A stretch of 64,000 nucleotides of DNA from Rhodospirillaceae bacterium LM-1 (GCA_902725215.1 CACUVI010000030.1:1-64000), one strand, 5' to 3'. Positions 1 through 12,263 are shown, numbered from the stretch's first letter. Numbers and translations are program-made. The notes: generated from the sequence alone by a model not told the origin.

Positions 1-2
1 CC

Positions 3-665
3 ACCTCGCTGAAGTCCGTGGTTGACGCCTTTGGCGACAATGAAAGCGTGCAGGACAAACTGGCGCACAGGGCCAAACTGCCGATTACGGTGGCCGAGCG
101 CTTGATGGCCAGGGCGTCCGAAAATTTGCGCCGCTATCTGCTTAGCCGCCCGGAGATGACCGCCGAACAGGCCGACATGGTGGCGCTGCAAAGCCGCGAA
201 CGCGCCCTGTTGGGTCTTGCGGGCGATTACGAGATGGGCGACGTCGAACTTCTGGTCCGCCATCTCCACCGCAACGAACGATTGACCGCCTCGATCATTC
301 TGCGCTCGCTGTGCATGGGCGATCTGCGCTTCTTCGAGGCGGGCCTGTCGCAGCTTTCCGGCGTGCCGGTGGTCAACACCCGCATCCTGATCCATGATTC
401 GGGCCGCCTGGGTTTCCGCGCCATCTTCGAGCGGGCAGGTCTTCCCAAGCAATTGTTCCAGGCTTTTCACGTCGCTGTCGAGGTGGAGCGCGAAACCCGC
501 TATGACGGAGCGCCCCGCGACCGCGAGCGCCATTCCCGCCTGATGCTGGAACGCATCCTGACCCAATACGGCATGGACGATGTGCAGTTCGGCGCCGAAG
601 ACCTGGAATATCTGATGACCAGGATGATGAAGCTGCCCTCGCCGCTCAATCCCGAGGCGGCCTAG
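3..665 (+). CDS. DUF2336 family protein, C-terminal part (5' end outside window)
   Basis: The reading frame is open to the left edge, so the GTG at 18 is probably internal and the gene starts outside the window. About 220 residues are visible, rich in helices with repeated 'R-E-R-A-L-L-G' and 'LT-S-I-L-R-L' type motifs. They resemble the DUF2336 family, which is widespread in alphaproteobacteria and usually about 350 residues long. No catalytic residues, signal peptide or membrane segment are visible. The function is unknown; DUF2336 proteins are generally thought to be helical, HEAT-like cytoplasmic proteins. The next gene starts 5 nt after the stop and may be cotranscribed. Confidence 0.75.
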   Translation, partial: TSLKSVVDAFGDNESVQDKLAHRAKLPITVAERLMARASENLRRYLLSRPEMTAEQADMVALQSRERALLGLAGDYEMGDVELLVRHLHRNERLTASIILRSLCMGDLRFFEAGLSQLSGVPVVNTRILIHDSGRLGFRAIFERAGLPKQLFQAFHVAVEVERETRYDGAPRDRERHSRLMLERILTQYGMDDVQFGAEDLEYLMTRMMKLPSPLNPEAA

Positions 666-669
666 CCGA

Positions 670-1452
670 ATGGCCGTTCTGGTTCGTCTGACCTCGATCT
701 ACGAGAGGGTGGGCTTTGACGTCTCGACCGGACTTAACCCCACGCATGTTTACGGAGAACCCGTCGCCCCCTTCACCTATCTGCTGAAGGATGGCGAAAT
801 CTGGAAGGCGGCGGCGGGCATCGCCGTGCAGGAACTGTATTTCCTGGAAGCCTTGGCGGAAGCCTGGCAACCCCGCCATGTCCTGATCGTCGGCAACGCC
901 TTTGGATGGAGCGCCGTCGCGATGGCGATGATCTTTCCCAGGGCCAGGATTCTCGCCATCGACGCGGCGGCGTCTGAAGGCATCGACCTGACCAACCGCA
1001 TCGCGGCCAACGAGGGATTGGACAATCTTCTGGCCGTACAGGCTAGCTCGCCTGGCGACATCGCACAGCTTGCCGCATCGCATGCCCACCAAACCGCGTG
1101 GGATTTGCTGTTCATCGATGGCGAGCACAGCAAGGAACAGGCCGCCGTGGATTTCGCGGCCATCCGCCCCCATGCCGATCCCGAGGCGCTATGGCTGTTT
1201 CACGACGCCATCAGCTTTTCCTATCTGGACGCCGTCGAACGGCTGGGCGAGAAAAGCGGGCTGGTCTTTCAGCCTTTGTGGCGAACGCCTTCGGGCATTG
1301 CCGCCTTGGTCCCGCAATCCCTGGTCACCAGCGTGGCGCCCGTGCTGCACGCCTTCGCAGGATCGGAACAAGCCTTCAGACACATGCGCAGGCTGGGACG
1401 TTTCGGCGCGGGAGAACGGCTGTTGTCCGGCTTAAGGTGCCCAGAAATCTGA
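670..1452 (+). CDS. Class I SAM-dependent methyltransferase-like protein
   Basis: 260 residues. A Rossmann-type motif I is seen as 'VLIVGNAFGWSAVAMAM' (about residues 75-91), followed by the acidic 'ILAIDAA' strand end and the 'WDLLFIDGEHS' motif near residue 155. This 'FIDG.H' signature is typical of the Methyltransf_24 / O-methyltransferase-like group, in which the Asp contributes to metal or SAM binding. The substrate cannot be told from sequence. It lies 5 nt downstream of the DUF2336 gene on the same strand and converges on the ABC permease gene with a 1-nt gap. The ATG at 670 is taken because the fold begins soon after it. Confidence 0.7.
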   Translation: MAVLVRLTSIYERVGFDVSTGLNPTHVYGEPVAPFTYLLKDGEIWKAAAGIAVQELYFLEALAEAWQPRHVLIVGNAFGWSAVAMAMIFPRARILAIDAAASEGIDLTNRIAANEGLDNLLAVQASSPGDIAQLAASHAHQTAWDLLFIDGEHSKEQAAVDFAAIRPHADPEALWLFHDAISFSYLDAVERLGEKSGLVFQPLWRTPSGIAALVPQSLVTSVAPVLHAFAGSEQAFRHMRRLGRFGAGERLLSGLRCPEI

Positions 1453-1453
1453 A

Positions 1454-2230
1454 TCAAATACCCTTCTCAACCCTGCCCACCCGCCAAAGCGAGAAGGCTA
1501 GGCACAGGACGGCCCACAAGCCTGCGACCGCCAAGGCCGTCAGATAGCCGCCATTGGAAAATAGTTGCGGCACGTCGGCGTAAAAGGGGGCGCGGATCAA
1601 GGTCAGAGCGTGACTGACCGGGTTGATCAGCATGACGGCCTCAAGCCACAAAGGCGCACCCGCCGTGGGGAACAAAGCGCCCGACAGCATCCAAAGCGGC
1701 ATCAGGAAAACCATCATCACCGCATGAAAGCCGGATGTGCTGTTCATGCCCCAGGCAATGCCGAAACCCAGCGCCGTGAAGCCCACCGACGCCACGATCA
1801 GCCCCAGCAGCAAAAGTCCGGCACCGCCCAGACTGGGAACCAGACCCACCATGGGCGCCGCCACCAGCAAGATCAGGCACTGGAACAGCGCGATCAGCGC
1901 CGCCCCGCCCACCTTGCCCGCCACGATCGAAAAGCGCGCCACCGGAGCGGCCAAAACGCTTTGCAAGAATCCCTGGTCGCGATCCTCGATCACCGTGATG
2001 CAGGAGAAAACGCCCGCGAACAGCAGCATCATCAGCAAAGCGCCGGGATAGAAATATTCAAGATAGCTGATCTCGCCCATGCCGGGCGGCTTGAACGAGG
2101 GCGAAAATCCCGAACCCAGGAACAGCCAGAACAACAAGGGCTGGCCGATACTGCCCAGCACGCGCTGCGGCTGACGGATGAAGCGCACCCACTCGCGCCC
2201 TGCCAGGGCGATGGCGACATTCACGCTCAT
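1454..2230 (-). CDS. ABC-2 type transporter permease
   Basis: 258 residues with about six hydrophobic segments, including 'IGQPLLFWLFLGSGF', 'ALLMMLLFAGVFSCITVIEDRDQGFLQ' and 'VMMVFLMPLWMLSGALFP'. The ABC-2 signature 'DR..GFLQS..AAPV' is clear around residues 80-95. It should form the membrane channel of an exporter driven by the upstream ATPase; the substrate is unknown. The start is the ATG overlapping the ATPase stop (ATGA), giving an N-terminus typical of the family; a longer upstream reading is a frame extension into the ATPase gene. It is the last gene of a three-gene operon with a ferritin-like protein. Confidence 0.85.
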   Translation of the reverse strand: MSVNVAIALAGREWVRFIRQPQRVLGSIGQPLLFWLFLGSGFSPSFKPPGMGEISYLEYFYPGALLMMLLFAGVFSCITVIEDRDQGFLQSVLAAPVARFSIVAGKVGGAALIALFQCLILLVAAPMVGLVPSLGGAGLLLLGLIVASVGFTALGFGIAWGMNSTSGFHAVMMVFLMPLWMLSGALFPTAGAPLWLEAVMLINPVSHALTLIRAPFYADVPQLFSNGGYLTALAVAGLWAVLCLAFSLWRVGRVEKGI

Positions 2231-3198
2231 GCCACCAAGTCCTCGGCATCGTTGCCCAATGGATCGATGTGATGGCCGGTCACATGCAAGAACACGTCTT
2301 CCAGTTCCGGCTGTTTGATGGCGATGCTGACGATGTCCGAGCGATGGCGCTCGAGCAGCCGCTCCAACAGCGGCAAGCACGCGTCTCGCGCCACATCCTC
2401 GATGCGCAACTCGTCGCCATAGCGGCGCAGTTTCACAACGCCCGCCTCGCTCTTCAATTTGCCTTCCAGACTTTCCAGCGCGTTCGAGCGGATGACGATC
2501 ATCTCGTGCCCCAATTTCGAACGCAGATTTCCAGGCGTGTCATAAGCCAGAAGTTGGCCGTTCTTCATGATGGCGACGCGACCGGCATTTTCGGCCTCGG
2601 CGAAGATATGGCTGGTCATCAGCACCGTCATGCCCCGCTCGGCGTGCAAGCGGGCAAGCGTATTTTGGAAGGAGCGCCGACTGGCGGGATCCAGCCCCGT
2701 CGTCGGCTCGTCCAACAGCAACAAGCGGGGCCGCGCCAGCAGGCACTTGGTCAGCTCTACCTGCCTGGCCAAACCACCCGACAGCGTCATCACCTTGTCG
2801 TTCAGGCGCGTCTTCACGTCGCTCCAGTCCAGCGCCTCTTCGATCCGGCTTGTCAGCAGGGAGCCGGAAAGGCCGTACAGCGCCCCTTGCAGACGAATGT
2901 TCTCGATCACGGTCAAGTGCTTGTCCAGGGCCGGACTTTGGAAGACCACGCCCATCAAGGCGCGCGCCCGGGCCGCATCCGCAAACAGATCGTAGCCGCC
3001 GATGCGCACCGTTCCCGAACTGGGCCTAAGAAGGCCGGTCAGGATGCGAAAGAGGGTGGATTTTCCAGAGCCGTTGGGGCCGGACAGGACCGCCAACTCG
3101 CCCTCGGCCACGCGCAAAGACAGTTGGGCAAGCGCCGTGCGGGGCGCCGTCTTCCTGCCGCCGGGATAAACATGGCGGACCTGATCGATGTCGATCAT
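2227..3198 (-). CDS. ABC transporter ATP-binding protein (ABC-2 exporter, DrrA/NatA-like)
   Basis: 323 residues. Walker A 'GPNGSGKST' is at about 40-48, the signature 'LSGGLARQVEL' near 140 and Walker B 'LLLLDEPTTGLDP' near 160, followed by the H-loop 'MTSHIFAEAE'. The C-terminal 90 residues end in 'PELEDVFLHVTG', the hallmark of daunorubicin-resistance/NatA type exporters. The ATG overlaps the stop of the ferritin-like gene by ATGA, and its own stop overlaps the permease start the same way, so the three products are probably made in fixed proportion. The transported molecule is not evident. Confidence 0.9.
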   Translation of the reverse strand: MIDIDQVRHVYPGGRKTAPRTALAQLSLRVAEGELAVLSGPNGSGKSTLFRILTGLLRPSSGTVRIGGYDLFADAARARALMGVVFQSPALDKHLTVIENIRLQGALYGLSGSLLTSRIEEALDWSDVKTRLNDKVMTLSGGLARQVELTKCLLARPRLLLLDEPTTGLDPASRRSFQNTLARLHAERGMTVLMTSHIFAEAENAGRVAIMKNGQLLAYDTPGNLRSKLGHEMIVIRSNALESLEGKLKSEAGVVKLRRYGDELRIEDVARDACLPLLERLLERHRSDIVSIAIKQPELEDVFLHVTGHHIDPLGNDAEDLVA

Positions 3199-3998
3199 GC
3201 CGCCACGCGGTCTTTCATGACGCCTTGTGCATAGTTGCTGGCCAGTTTGGCCATCCAGGAATGGGGCTTCAGCCCCACGGCCTTGAAGATCATGCCGATG
3301 GCGCGCTCGACGTGATAGCGCCGGTAATAGGAAAAGGCGCGGCTGGAATAAGCCTTGTTGCAGCGCGCCAAGTCGTAGGGCTGATCGGCTTCGTTGGCGC
3401 AATGAAAGGCGATGGCCAGTTCGTCGTCGTCAACTTCGCGAAGGCGGCCCACCGCCACCCGAATGCGCCCCAACAACGAGGCCTTCTCGGCTTCTGGCAC
3501 CTGCTGCATATAAGTATAAAACAGCTTGTAGTGCCTGAATTCGTCGGCGGCGATCTTGCGGCACAGCAATTTCAGCACCGGCTCCTCCACGCTGTCGGCG
3601 ATCGCCGAATACATGGAACTGGTGCCGGTTTCGACCAGACAGCGGGCCAGCAATTCGCCTTGCAGCGTGCCGCGGATGGATTTTTCCTTATCGACCGGGA
3701 TCACATAGGCGCTGGTGAATTTCTTGAAGGCCGCCTGGAAATCGTAGCCGGGATCGGCCATTTCAGACCAGCGCCCCAGCGCCAGCCCGTGCTGCACCTC
3801 TTCGTCGGCCCATTGATAGGAAATGGCCTGGAATTGGTCATCGGCGTGAAAGATGTTGCGCAGATAGACCGTGTAATGCGGCGCGTTGTATTCGGTCAGC
3901 GCCGCGGCCTTGATGACCTTGACGGTATCGTCATCCACCAAGGAGCGGTCGAACCGGTCCCAGGGGATATCCGTCTCCATGTTCCAATGCTTCTTCAT
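3195..3998 (-). CDS. Ferritin-like diiron-domain protein
   Basis: 267 residues. Helical four-helix-bundle protein with carboxylate/His motifs of a diiron centre: 'QWADEEVQHG' (about 75-84), 'ETGTSSMYSAIAD' (about 123-135) and 'AADEFRHYKLFY' (about 150-161). The spacing resembles the acyl-ACP desaturase / rubrerythrin superfamily. It may be an oxidase, oxygenase or desaturase-like enzyme; the reaction is unknown. ATG 3998 is preceded by AAGGAG at 6-nt spacing, which fixes the start; a longer upstream frame lacks such a site. First gene of an operon with an ABC-2 exporter, suggesting it makes or modifies the exported compound (inference). Confidence 0.75.
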   Translation of the reverse strand: MKKHWNMETDIPWDRFDRSLVDDDTVKVIKAAALTEYNAPHYTVYLRNIFHADDQFQAISYQWADEEVQHGLALGRWSEMADPGYDFQAAFKKFTSAYVIPVDKEKSIRGTLQGELLARCLVETGTSSMYSAIADSVEEPVLKLLCRKIAADEFRHYKLFYTYMQQVPEAEKASLLGRIRVAVGRLREVDDDELAIAFHCANEADQPYDLARCNKAYSSRAFSYYRRYHVERAIGMIFKAVGLKPHSWMAKLASNYAQGVMKDRVAA

Positions 3999-4069
3999 GA
4001 GCAACTCCTTACCTAAAAGGGAGTTTGCCTCCAAAGCCCGCTTATCGCAAGAAGGCCGTCAGGAAAAGG

Positions 4070-4501
4070 TTAATGCCCCGCGCCATCCGCCTTGGAAATG
4101 GCGGCCATCATGGCTTCGGCGATGGCGATCTGGGCCTCGGCCTCTACGCGAGCGGCATCGCTATCCGCTTCCTCATAGGCCTGCTTGCCCGCCTTCAGAC
4201 GCGCCTTGGCGTCATCGGCGCTGATTTCATGCACCGGAATCGCTTCCTCGGCCAGGACGGTCAGCCGTTCGGCGGTCACTTCGGCAAAACCGCCCGCCAC
4301 GAACAGCCGGTCGGTGATGACCCCGTTCTCGTAGATGTCGATCACGCCGGGACGCAGATTGGCGATCATGGGCGAATGGCCGGGCAGGACGCCGAAATCG
4401 CCCTCCTCACCCGGAGCCACGACCATGTCATAGAGATCGGACACCAAAAGCCGCTCGGGACTAACCAGATCGAACTGTACCTTGTTGATGTCCATGACCA
4501 T
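4070..4501 (-). CDS. atpC: ATP synthase F1 subunit epsilon
   Basis: 143 residues. The N-terminal beta-sandwich 'VQFDLVSPERLLVSDLYDMVVAPGEEGDFGVLPGHSPM' is the standard epsilon-subunit domain, followed by a helical hairpin rich in Ala and Glu. Epsilon couples gamma rotation to catalysis and can inhibit ATP hydrolysis. Two ATGs 6 nt apart (4501 and 4495) share the AAAGGG site upstream; either is possible. It is the last gene of atpHAGDC, 7 nt after atpD. Confidence 0.95.
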   Translation of the reverse strand: MVMDINKVQFDLVSPERLLVSDLYDMVVAPGEEGDFGVLPGHSPMIANLRPGVIDIYENGVITDRLFVAGGFAEVTAERLTVLAEEAIPVHEISADDAKARLKAGKQAYEEADSDAARVEAEAQIAIAEAMMAAISKADGAGH

Positions 4502-4508
4502 TTACCCT

Positions 4509-5945
<1,437 letters not shown>

Positions 5946-5956
5946 TTACGCGTTCG

Positions 5957-6844
5957 TCACAGCGCTTCAGCGCCGGAAATAATTTCGATCAGTTCCTTGG
6001 TGATGTTGGCCTGACGCGTGCGGTTGTAGCGCAGCGTCAAAGCATTCAGCATGTCGCCCGCGTTGCGGGTTGCATTGTCCATGGCCGTCATGCGCGCTCC
6101 CTGCTCGGAAGCGAAACTTTCCAAAAGGGCGCGAAAGACCTGCGTGGCCAGATTGCGCGGCAACAGCTTGGCCAGGATCTCCTCGTCCGAGGGTTCCATC
6201 TCGTACATCGCCTTCATGGCGGGATCGCCGGTCTCTTCCGGCGCATCGCCGCTTTCGAAGGGGATCATCTGATGGCGCGTCGGCACTTGGCTGATCGCCG
6301 ACTTGAAGCGGTTGTAGATCAAGGTGGCGACGTCGAACTTGCCCTCTTCGAACAAGGTCGTGATGCGGCCAGCGACCTCGATCGCCTCGGAATAGCGCAT
6401 GCCCTTGCGGCCAAGGCCTTCATAAGTGTCGATGATGAACTGGCCGTATTCGCGCTTCAACTGGTCGCGGCCCTTGCGGCCCACGCACAGAATTCTGACC
6501 TCTTTGCCCGTCGCCAGCTTTTCATTGACGAATTGCTTGGCGTTGCGCACGGCTGAACTGTTGAAGCCGCCGCACAGGCCGCGATCCGAGGTGATCAGCA
6601 CCACCAAATGGACCAGATCGTTGCCGTTGCCCGACAACAAGGCGGGACCCTGCACGCCTTGGGGCAGATTGGCGGCCAACGAGCCGACCATGCGGTCCAT
6701 GCGCTCGGCATAAGGACGAGCCGCTTCGGCAGCCGATTGGGCGCGCCTCAACTTCGAGGCGGCAACCATCTTCATGGCCGACGTGATCTTTCGCGTCGAT
6801 TTGACGCTGGTGATCCTGACCCGTAAGTCCTTAAGGTTTGCCAT
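5957..6844 (-). CDS. atpG: ATP synthase F1 subunit gamma
   Basis: 295 residues. It begins '[24 protein letters not shown]', the conserved N-terminal helix of gamma, and ends '[23 protein letters not shown]', the conserved C-terminal helix. Together these form the rotating coiled-coil shaft. The central '[11 protein letters not shown]' motif is also present. It lies between atpA (25 nt upstream) and atpD in the usual order. Confidence 0.97.
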   Translation of the reverse strand: MANLKDLRVRITSVKSTRKITSAMKMVAASKLRRAQSAAEAARPYAERMDRMVGSLAANLPQGVQGPALLSGNGNDLVHLVVLITSDRGLCGGFNSSAVRNAKQFVNEKLATGKEVRILCVGRKGRDQLKREYGQFIIDTYEGLGRKGMRYSEAIEVAGRITTLFEEGKFDVATLIYNRFKSAISQVPTRHQMIPFESGDAPEETGDPAMKAMYEMEPSDEEILAKLLPRNLATQVFRALLESFASEQGARMTAMDNATRNAGDMLNALTLRYNRTRQANITKELIEIISGAEAL

Positions 6845-6869
6845 CGGCGAACCGCTCTTCCCTTAGGGT

Positions 6870-8398
<1,529 letters not shown>

Positions 8399-8399
<1 letters not shown>

Positions 8400-8950
8400 T
8401 ACCCGACCCCTTTCATAGCGAGCTTGAGGTTTTGCAACTTGGTTTTCAGCGACGAGTCGATCATGCGCGAACCCAAGCGGACCACAAGTCCGCCCAGAAG
8501 CGAGGGATCGACGGTAATATCGAGATCGACCTTGCCGCCCGAGGTCTTGGCCAGTTCGGCCTTCAGGGCGGCGGTCTGCGCATCGGACAAGGGCTGGGCG
8601 GCGCGCACCACGGCGGTCATTTCGCCACGGCTTTTGCCCAGGCGCGCCATATAGGCGCCGATCATGCCGGAAAGCCCAGATTGGCGGCGCGAACGCGCGA
8701 CCAGCCCCAGGAAACGGCGCGTCAAGCCATCGAAGCCGGCCTTTTCGGCCAGGGCTTGCAGCACCTGCTCATGTTCCTGGCGGGAATGGATCGGATTCTT
8801 GAGAAAGCGGCGCAGATCTTCCGAACCTGCCATCATGGCCTTCAGATCCTTGAGGTCGGAAGCCACCCGGTCGAGGTTTCCACCTTCCTGGGCCAATTGA
8901 TACAGCGCCGAAGCATATCTTTCGGCAAGGCCGGATGATTCGCTAGACAC
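8399..8950 (-). CDS. atpH: ATP synthase F1 subunit delta
   Basis: 183 residues from the GTG at 8950. The N-terminal six-helix domain starts '[20 protein letters not shown]', and the C-terminal '[25 protein letters not shown]' is diagnostic for delta (OSCP). Delta joins the stator stalk to the top of F1. An upstream ATG would add 13 residues not typical of the family, and the GTG has a GAGGG site about 9 nt upstream, so the GTG is preferred. First gene of the atpHAGDC operon. The Fo genes are not in this window, as is normal for alphaproteobacteria. Confidence 0.92.
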
Positions 8951-9091
8951 GCGCTTGATGCCCTCGAAGAAGGGCCTTCGGAAAACCAAAGGCCTGATTT
9001 GTCAAAAAAGTACCGTTCGGCTTGGAACAGCCCTGCCCAAGCGCGTGGTTTGTCTACCACACTCACTTGGCCCACGCAAGCCGATGCTTCG
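8951..9091 (-). promoter_or_regulatory. Leader/promoter region of the atp operon
   Basis: The 141-nt gap between the ABC1 kinase gene and atpH should hold the atp promoter. On the minus strand a hairpin made of GGCCTT..AAGGCC with an inner GG/CC pair lies at about 8973-8994, just upstream of the atpH ribosome-binding region. A TTGACA lies about 60 nt upstream of the start, but no convincing -10 box was found 16-18 nt from it. Confidence 0.35.
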
Positions 9092-10405
9092 TCATTTTTT
9101 CGCGGGTGCAACACCGGCCGCCAAAAGAGCGGCCTCCTGACGTTTTCCTAGCTCTTCCTGGGAAAACTCGCCGATCAGACTGTGAAATAGGCGATGCCAA
9201 TTGACGCTTGCTCGCAGATGCAAAAAGACCGACCCCAGGCCGATGGCGGCCCTGTCCATGAGCACGAATTCGCGGGGAGGGCGGACCCCACCCAAACGGC
9301 CAAGTTCCTCGCGTAAACGAGAAACGATCTTGAAACCTTCGACGCCCGGCGAGGGGACTTCCTGGATCAGGCGGGGGCGGTCCTCCAGCAGGGGGGCAAA
9401 CAGGAACGAGGCCCAGCGATTCAGGATGGCGATCAAGGCCTTGTCGGGTTTCGCAAACCCCCAGCCCTGATAGGCCGCCACCGCCAGCTCCTCGTCGCCG
9501 GTCTCGACGGCCCGGTACAAATCCAGCACGCCTTGCACGAAGCCGGGCCTAAAAACGCGCACGCAGCCGAAATCCAGCAGATTGACCCGACCATCGGGGC
9601 GAATCGAATAATTGCCCAGATGCGGATCGCCATGAATGACGCCAAAACGGTAAAAAGGCGCATACCAGGCGCGAAACATGTTCACGGCCACCCGGTCGCG
9701 CATTTCCTGCGGGGCGTCCTTCATATCCAGCAGCGGCGCGCCATCCAACCAACTCATGGTCAGCAGGCGCTTGGTCGACAGATCGGGGACGGGAGAGGGA
9801 ACCGCAACGCCCGGCTCGTCGGCCAGCATGGCAGCATAGAGGCGCATATGCGCGGCTTCGCGCTCGTAATCCAGTTCCTCGGCCAATCGCTCGGCCAATT
9901 CGGCATGAATGTCGGTCGGGTCGATGGCGCGATCGAAAGCGCGATACAGCGAGAAAATCAGCTTTAACTGCTTCAGATCGGCGGCAACCACGGAATCCAT
10001 GCCGGGATATTGCAGCTTGACCGCCAGATCGCCACCCTCCAGCCCCACCGCCCGGTGAACCTGGCCCAGCGAGGCGGCGTGCGCCGCTTCAGGATCGAAG
10101 TGGCGGAACCTAGCCTGCCAGTCGGAACCCAACTCTCCCGCCATGCGCCGTTTCACGAAGGGCCAGCCCATGCGCGGCGCGTTCGACTGCAATTGGCGAA
10201 GTTCGGCGGCATAGTCGGCAGGCAGGGCCTCGGGAATGGTGGCCATGATCTGCGCCACCTTCATCAAAGGCCCTTTCAGTCCGCCCAGCGCTTCCTTCAG
10301 TTTTCTGGCCCGATCATCCTTGCCGCCAAGCGCCACGCCGCCCATCGCCCTGCCAACCTGGGCATAGCGCTTGACGCGACCTGAGAGGTGAGAAGCGGAG
10401 TCCAT
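9092..10405 (-). CDS. ABC1/UbiB/COQ8 family atypical kinase
   Basis: 437 residues. ABC1-family hallmarks: N-terminal 'LKGPLMKVAQIMATIPEALP' in place of the KxGQ motif (Gly replaced by Ala), the Ala-rich loop 'AAHAASLGQVHRA', the ATP Lys in 'LAVKLQYPG', the catalytic 'GVIHGDPHLGNY' and the metal-binding 'NLLDFGCVR'. UbiB/COQ8 proteins are ATPase/kinase-like factors supporting ubiquinone biosynthesis, but this subfamily is not proven to act there. No C-terminal transmembrane pair as in classical UbiB is visible. It stands alone between the atp operon and pepF. Confidence 0.85.
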   Translation of the reverse strand: MDSASHLSGRVKRYAQVGRAMGGVALGGKDDRARKLKEALGGLKGPLMKVAQIMATIPEALPADYAAELRQLQSNAPRMGWPFVKRRMAGELGSDWQARFRHFDPEAAHAASLGQVHRAVGLEGGDLAVKLQYPGMDSVVAADLKQLKLIFSLYRAFDRAIDPTDIHAELAERLAEELDYEREAAHMRLYAAMLADEPGVAVPSPVPDLSTKRLLTMSWLDGAPLLDMKDAPQEMRDRVAVNMFRAWYAPFYRFGVIHGDPHLGNYSIRPDGRVNLLDFGCVRVFRPGFVQGVLDLYRAVETGDEELAVAAYQGWGFAKPDKALIAILNRWASFLFAPLLEDRPRLIQEVPSPGVEGFKIVSRLREELGRLGGVRPPREFVLMDRAAIGLGSVFLHLRASVNWHRLFHSLIGEFSQEELGKRQEAALLAAGVAPAKK

Positions 10406-10475
10406 ATTTTGTCCCTCAACCGCCGAACGGGCGCGCCCCGCGCCCTTGGCTCACGCTCACCTTCGGTTCGCTCCG

Positions 10476-12263
10476 TTACCCTATCTTCTCCAACTCGTCG
10501 ATGAAGCCGGTGATGACGTCCAGGCCTTGTCGCCAGAAAGCGGGATTCGAGGCGTCCAGGCCGAAGGGCTTCAGCAGGTCGCGATGCCGCTTGGTGCCGC
10601 CCGCCTTCAACATTTCGATATAATGCTCCTCGAAATCGGGCAGCCCCTGGCGATAGCTTTCATAAAGCGAATTGACCAAGCAATCGCCGAAGGCATAGGC
10701 GTAAACATAGAAGGGCGAATGGACGAAGTGCGGAATGTAGGACCAGAAATGGCGGTACTCGTCCGAGAATTTGAAGGCGGGTCCCAGGCTTTCTTTCTGC
10801 ACGTCCAGCCACATGTCGCCCAGGCGGTCGGGTCCGATTTCGCCCAAGCGCCGTTCGGAATGCACCCGATGCTCGAATTCGTAGAAGGCCACCTGACGGA
10901 CCACGGTGTTCAGCATGTCCTCGACCTTGCCCGCCAGCAGCACGCGCCGGTTCTTGGGATCGGGTTCGTCCTCCAGCATCGCCCTGAAAACCAACATCTC
11001 GCCGAAAACCGAGGCGGTTTCCGCCAGCGTCAGCGGCGTTTCGGAAAGCAGCGGTCCTTGCGCGCCCGCCAGCACTTGATGCACGCCATGCCCCAATTCA
11101 TGGGCCAGCGTCATCACGTCCCTGGCGCGGCCCATGAAATTGACCAGCAGATAGGGATGCGCGCTGGGCACCGTGGGATGAGCGAAAGCGCCGGGCGCCT
11201 TGCCTGGGCGGATGCTTGCGTCGATCCAGGGTTTGTCGAAGAAACGCCGGCCTATTTGCGCCAACTCGGGCGAAAAGCGTCCATAGGCGCTTAAGACCAA
11301 CTCGGTCGCTTCCGTCCAGGAATAGCGCCGGTCCATGTCTTCGGGCAGCGGCGCGTTGCGGTCGAAATAATCCATGTGATCCAGGCCCATCCAGCGGCCC
11401 TTCATCATGTAGTAGCGATGCGCCAGTTGATCCCAGGCCCCCTTGACCGCCGTGACCAGCGCGTCCACCACCTCATCCTCGACCTGATTGGCTAGGTTGC
11501 GAGCGCTGACCGGATGCGGGTATTTGCGCCACACATCCTCGATTGCCTTGTCCTTGGCCAATACATTGGTGATCAACGAAAAGGTTGGCGCGTGATCGCC
11601 CAGCACCTTGCCAATCGCTTGGCCCGCCATCTGGCGGCGCGCCCGGTCGGGATCGGACAAAAGATCGGTGGCCTGGGTGATCGACATCTCGCGTCCCTCG
11701 ATGGGGAATTTGAGCCGGGCCATGGTTTCGTCGAACAGGCGCATCCAGGAAGCTCGGCCCGTCACTTCCTTTTCATGCAGCAATTTCTCAAGCTCGTCCG
11801 ACAATTGGTGCGGTCGGAAGGATCTAAGGTCGCGCAGCCAGGGCGCATAGCGCGCGGCCTCGGGGTCTTTCAGCTTGTCGGCCAGCACGCCATCGTCCAG
11901 ACGGTTGATTTCCAGCGTGAAGAACAGGGTGTGGGTTGAAATGTCGGTGGCCCGCTCCTGCATGGTCTGGGAAAAGCGCCCGCGCTCGGGGTCGGCCACG
12001 TCGGCGGCATGCAGCAATTGGGCATAGCTGAGCACCCGGCCCAGGGTTTCGTAGACCCGCTCGAAGCGCCCAATGACGGCCCCGAATTCAGCCCCCGATA
12101 GGCTGGCCAAACGCCCTTTGACTTCGGCCTCCAGCGCCTTGGCGTCATGCATGGCCGCGGTCAGATCGCGCTCAAGCTCGGGGGCTTTCGGCCCTGCATA
12201 AAGGTCGGCCAGATCCCATTCGGGCAGCGGGGGGGTCAAATCGGGGGACGGCATATGAGTCAT
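10476..12263 (-). CDS. pepF: M3 family oligoendopeptidase F
   Basis: 595 residues. The zinc-metalloprotease motif 'LAHELGHGVHQ' lies near residue 388, with the third ligand Glu about 28 residues later in 'LAETASVFGEML'. The N-terminal helical region 'PEWDLADLYAG' and the C-terminal 'YVYAYAFGDCLVNSLYE' are typical of PepF/M3B oligoendopeptidases, which cut short peptides in the cytoplasm. The start ATG at 12263 has AAGGAG 7 nt upstream; an ATG 54 nt further out lacks this. Divergent from the acyl-CoA ligase gene with about 70 nt between starts, so both promoters lie in that gap. Confidence 0.93.
   Translation of the reverse strand: MTHMPSPDLTPPLPEWDLADLYAGPKAPELERDLTAAMHDAKALEAEVKGRLASLSGAEFGAVIGRFERVYETLGRVLSYAQLLHAADVADPERGRFSQTMQERATDISTHTLFFTLEINRLDDGVLADKLKDPEAARYAPWLRDLRSFRPHQLSDELEKLLHEKEVTGRASWMRLFDETMARLKFPIEGREMSITQATDLLSDPDRARRQMAGQAIGKVLGDHAPTFSLITNVLAKDKAIEDVWRKYPHPVSARNLANQVEDEVVDALVTAVKGAWDQLAHRYYMMKGRWMGLDHMDYFDRNAPLPEDMDRRYSWTEATELVLSAYGRFSPELAQIGRRFFDKPWIDASIRPGKAPGAFAHPTVPSAHPYLLVNFMGRARDVMTLAHELGHGVHQVLAGAQGPLLSETPLTLAETASVFGEMLVFRAMLEDEPDPKNRRVLLAGKVEDMLNTVVRQVAFYEFEHRVHSERRLGEIGPDRLGDMWLDVQKESLGPAFKFSDEYRHFWSYIPHFVHSPFYVYAYAFGDCLVNSLYESYRQGLPDFEEHYIEMLKAGGTKRHRDLLKPFGLDASNPAFWRQGLDVITGFIDELEKIG

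Noticed and set aside
10421-10475. GC-rich stretch GGGCGC..GCGCCC downstream of pepF as a terminator
   Set aside because: The stem is short and no T-run follows on the minus strand.
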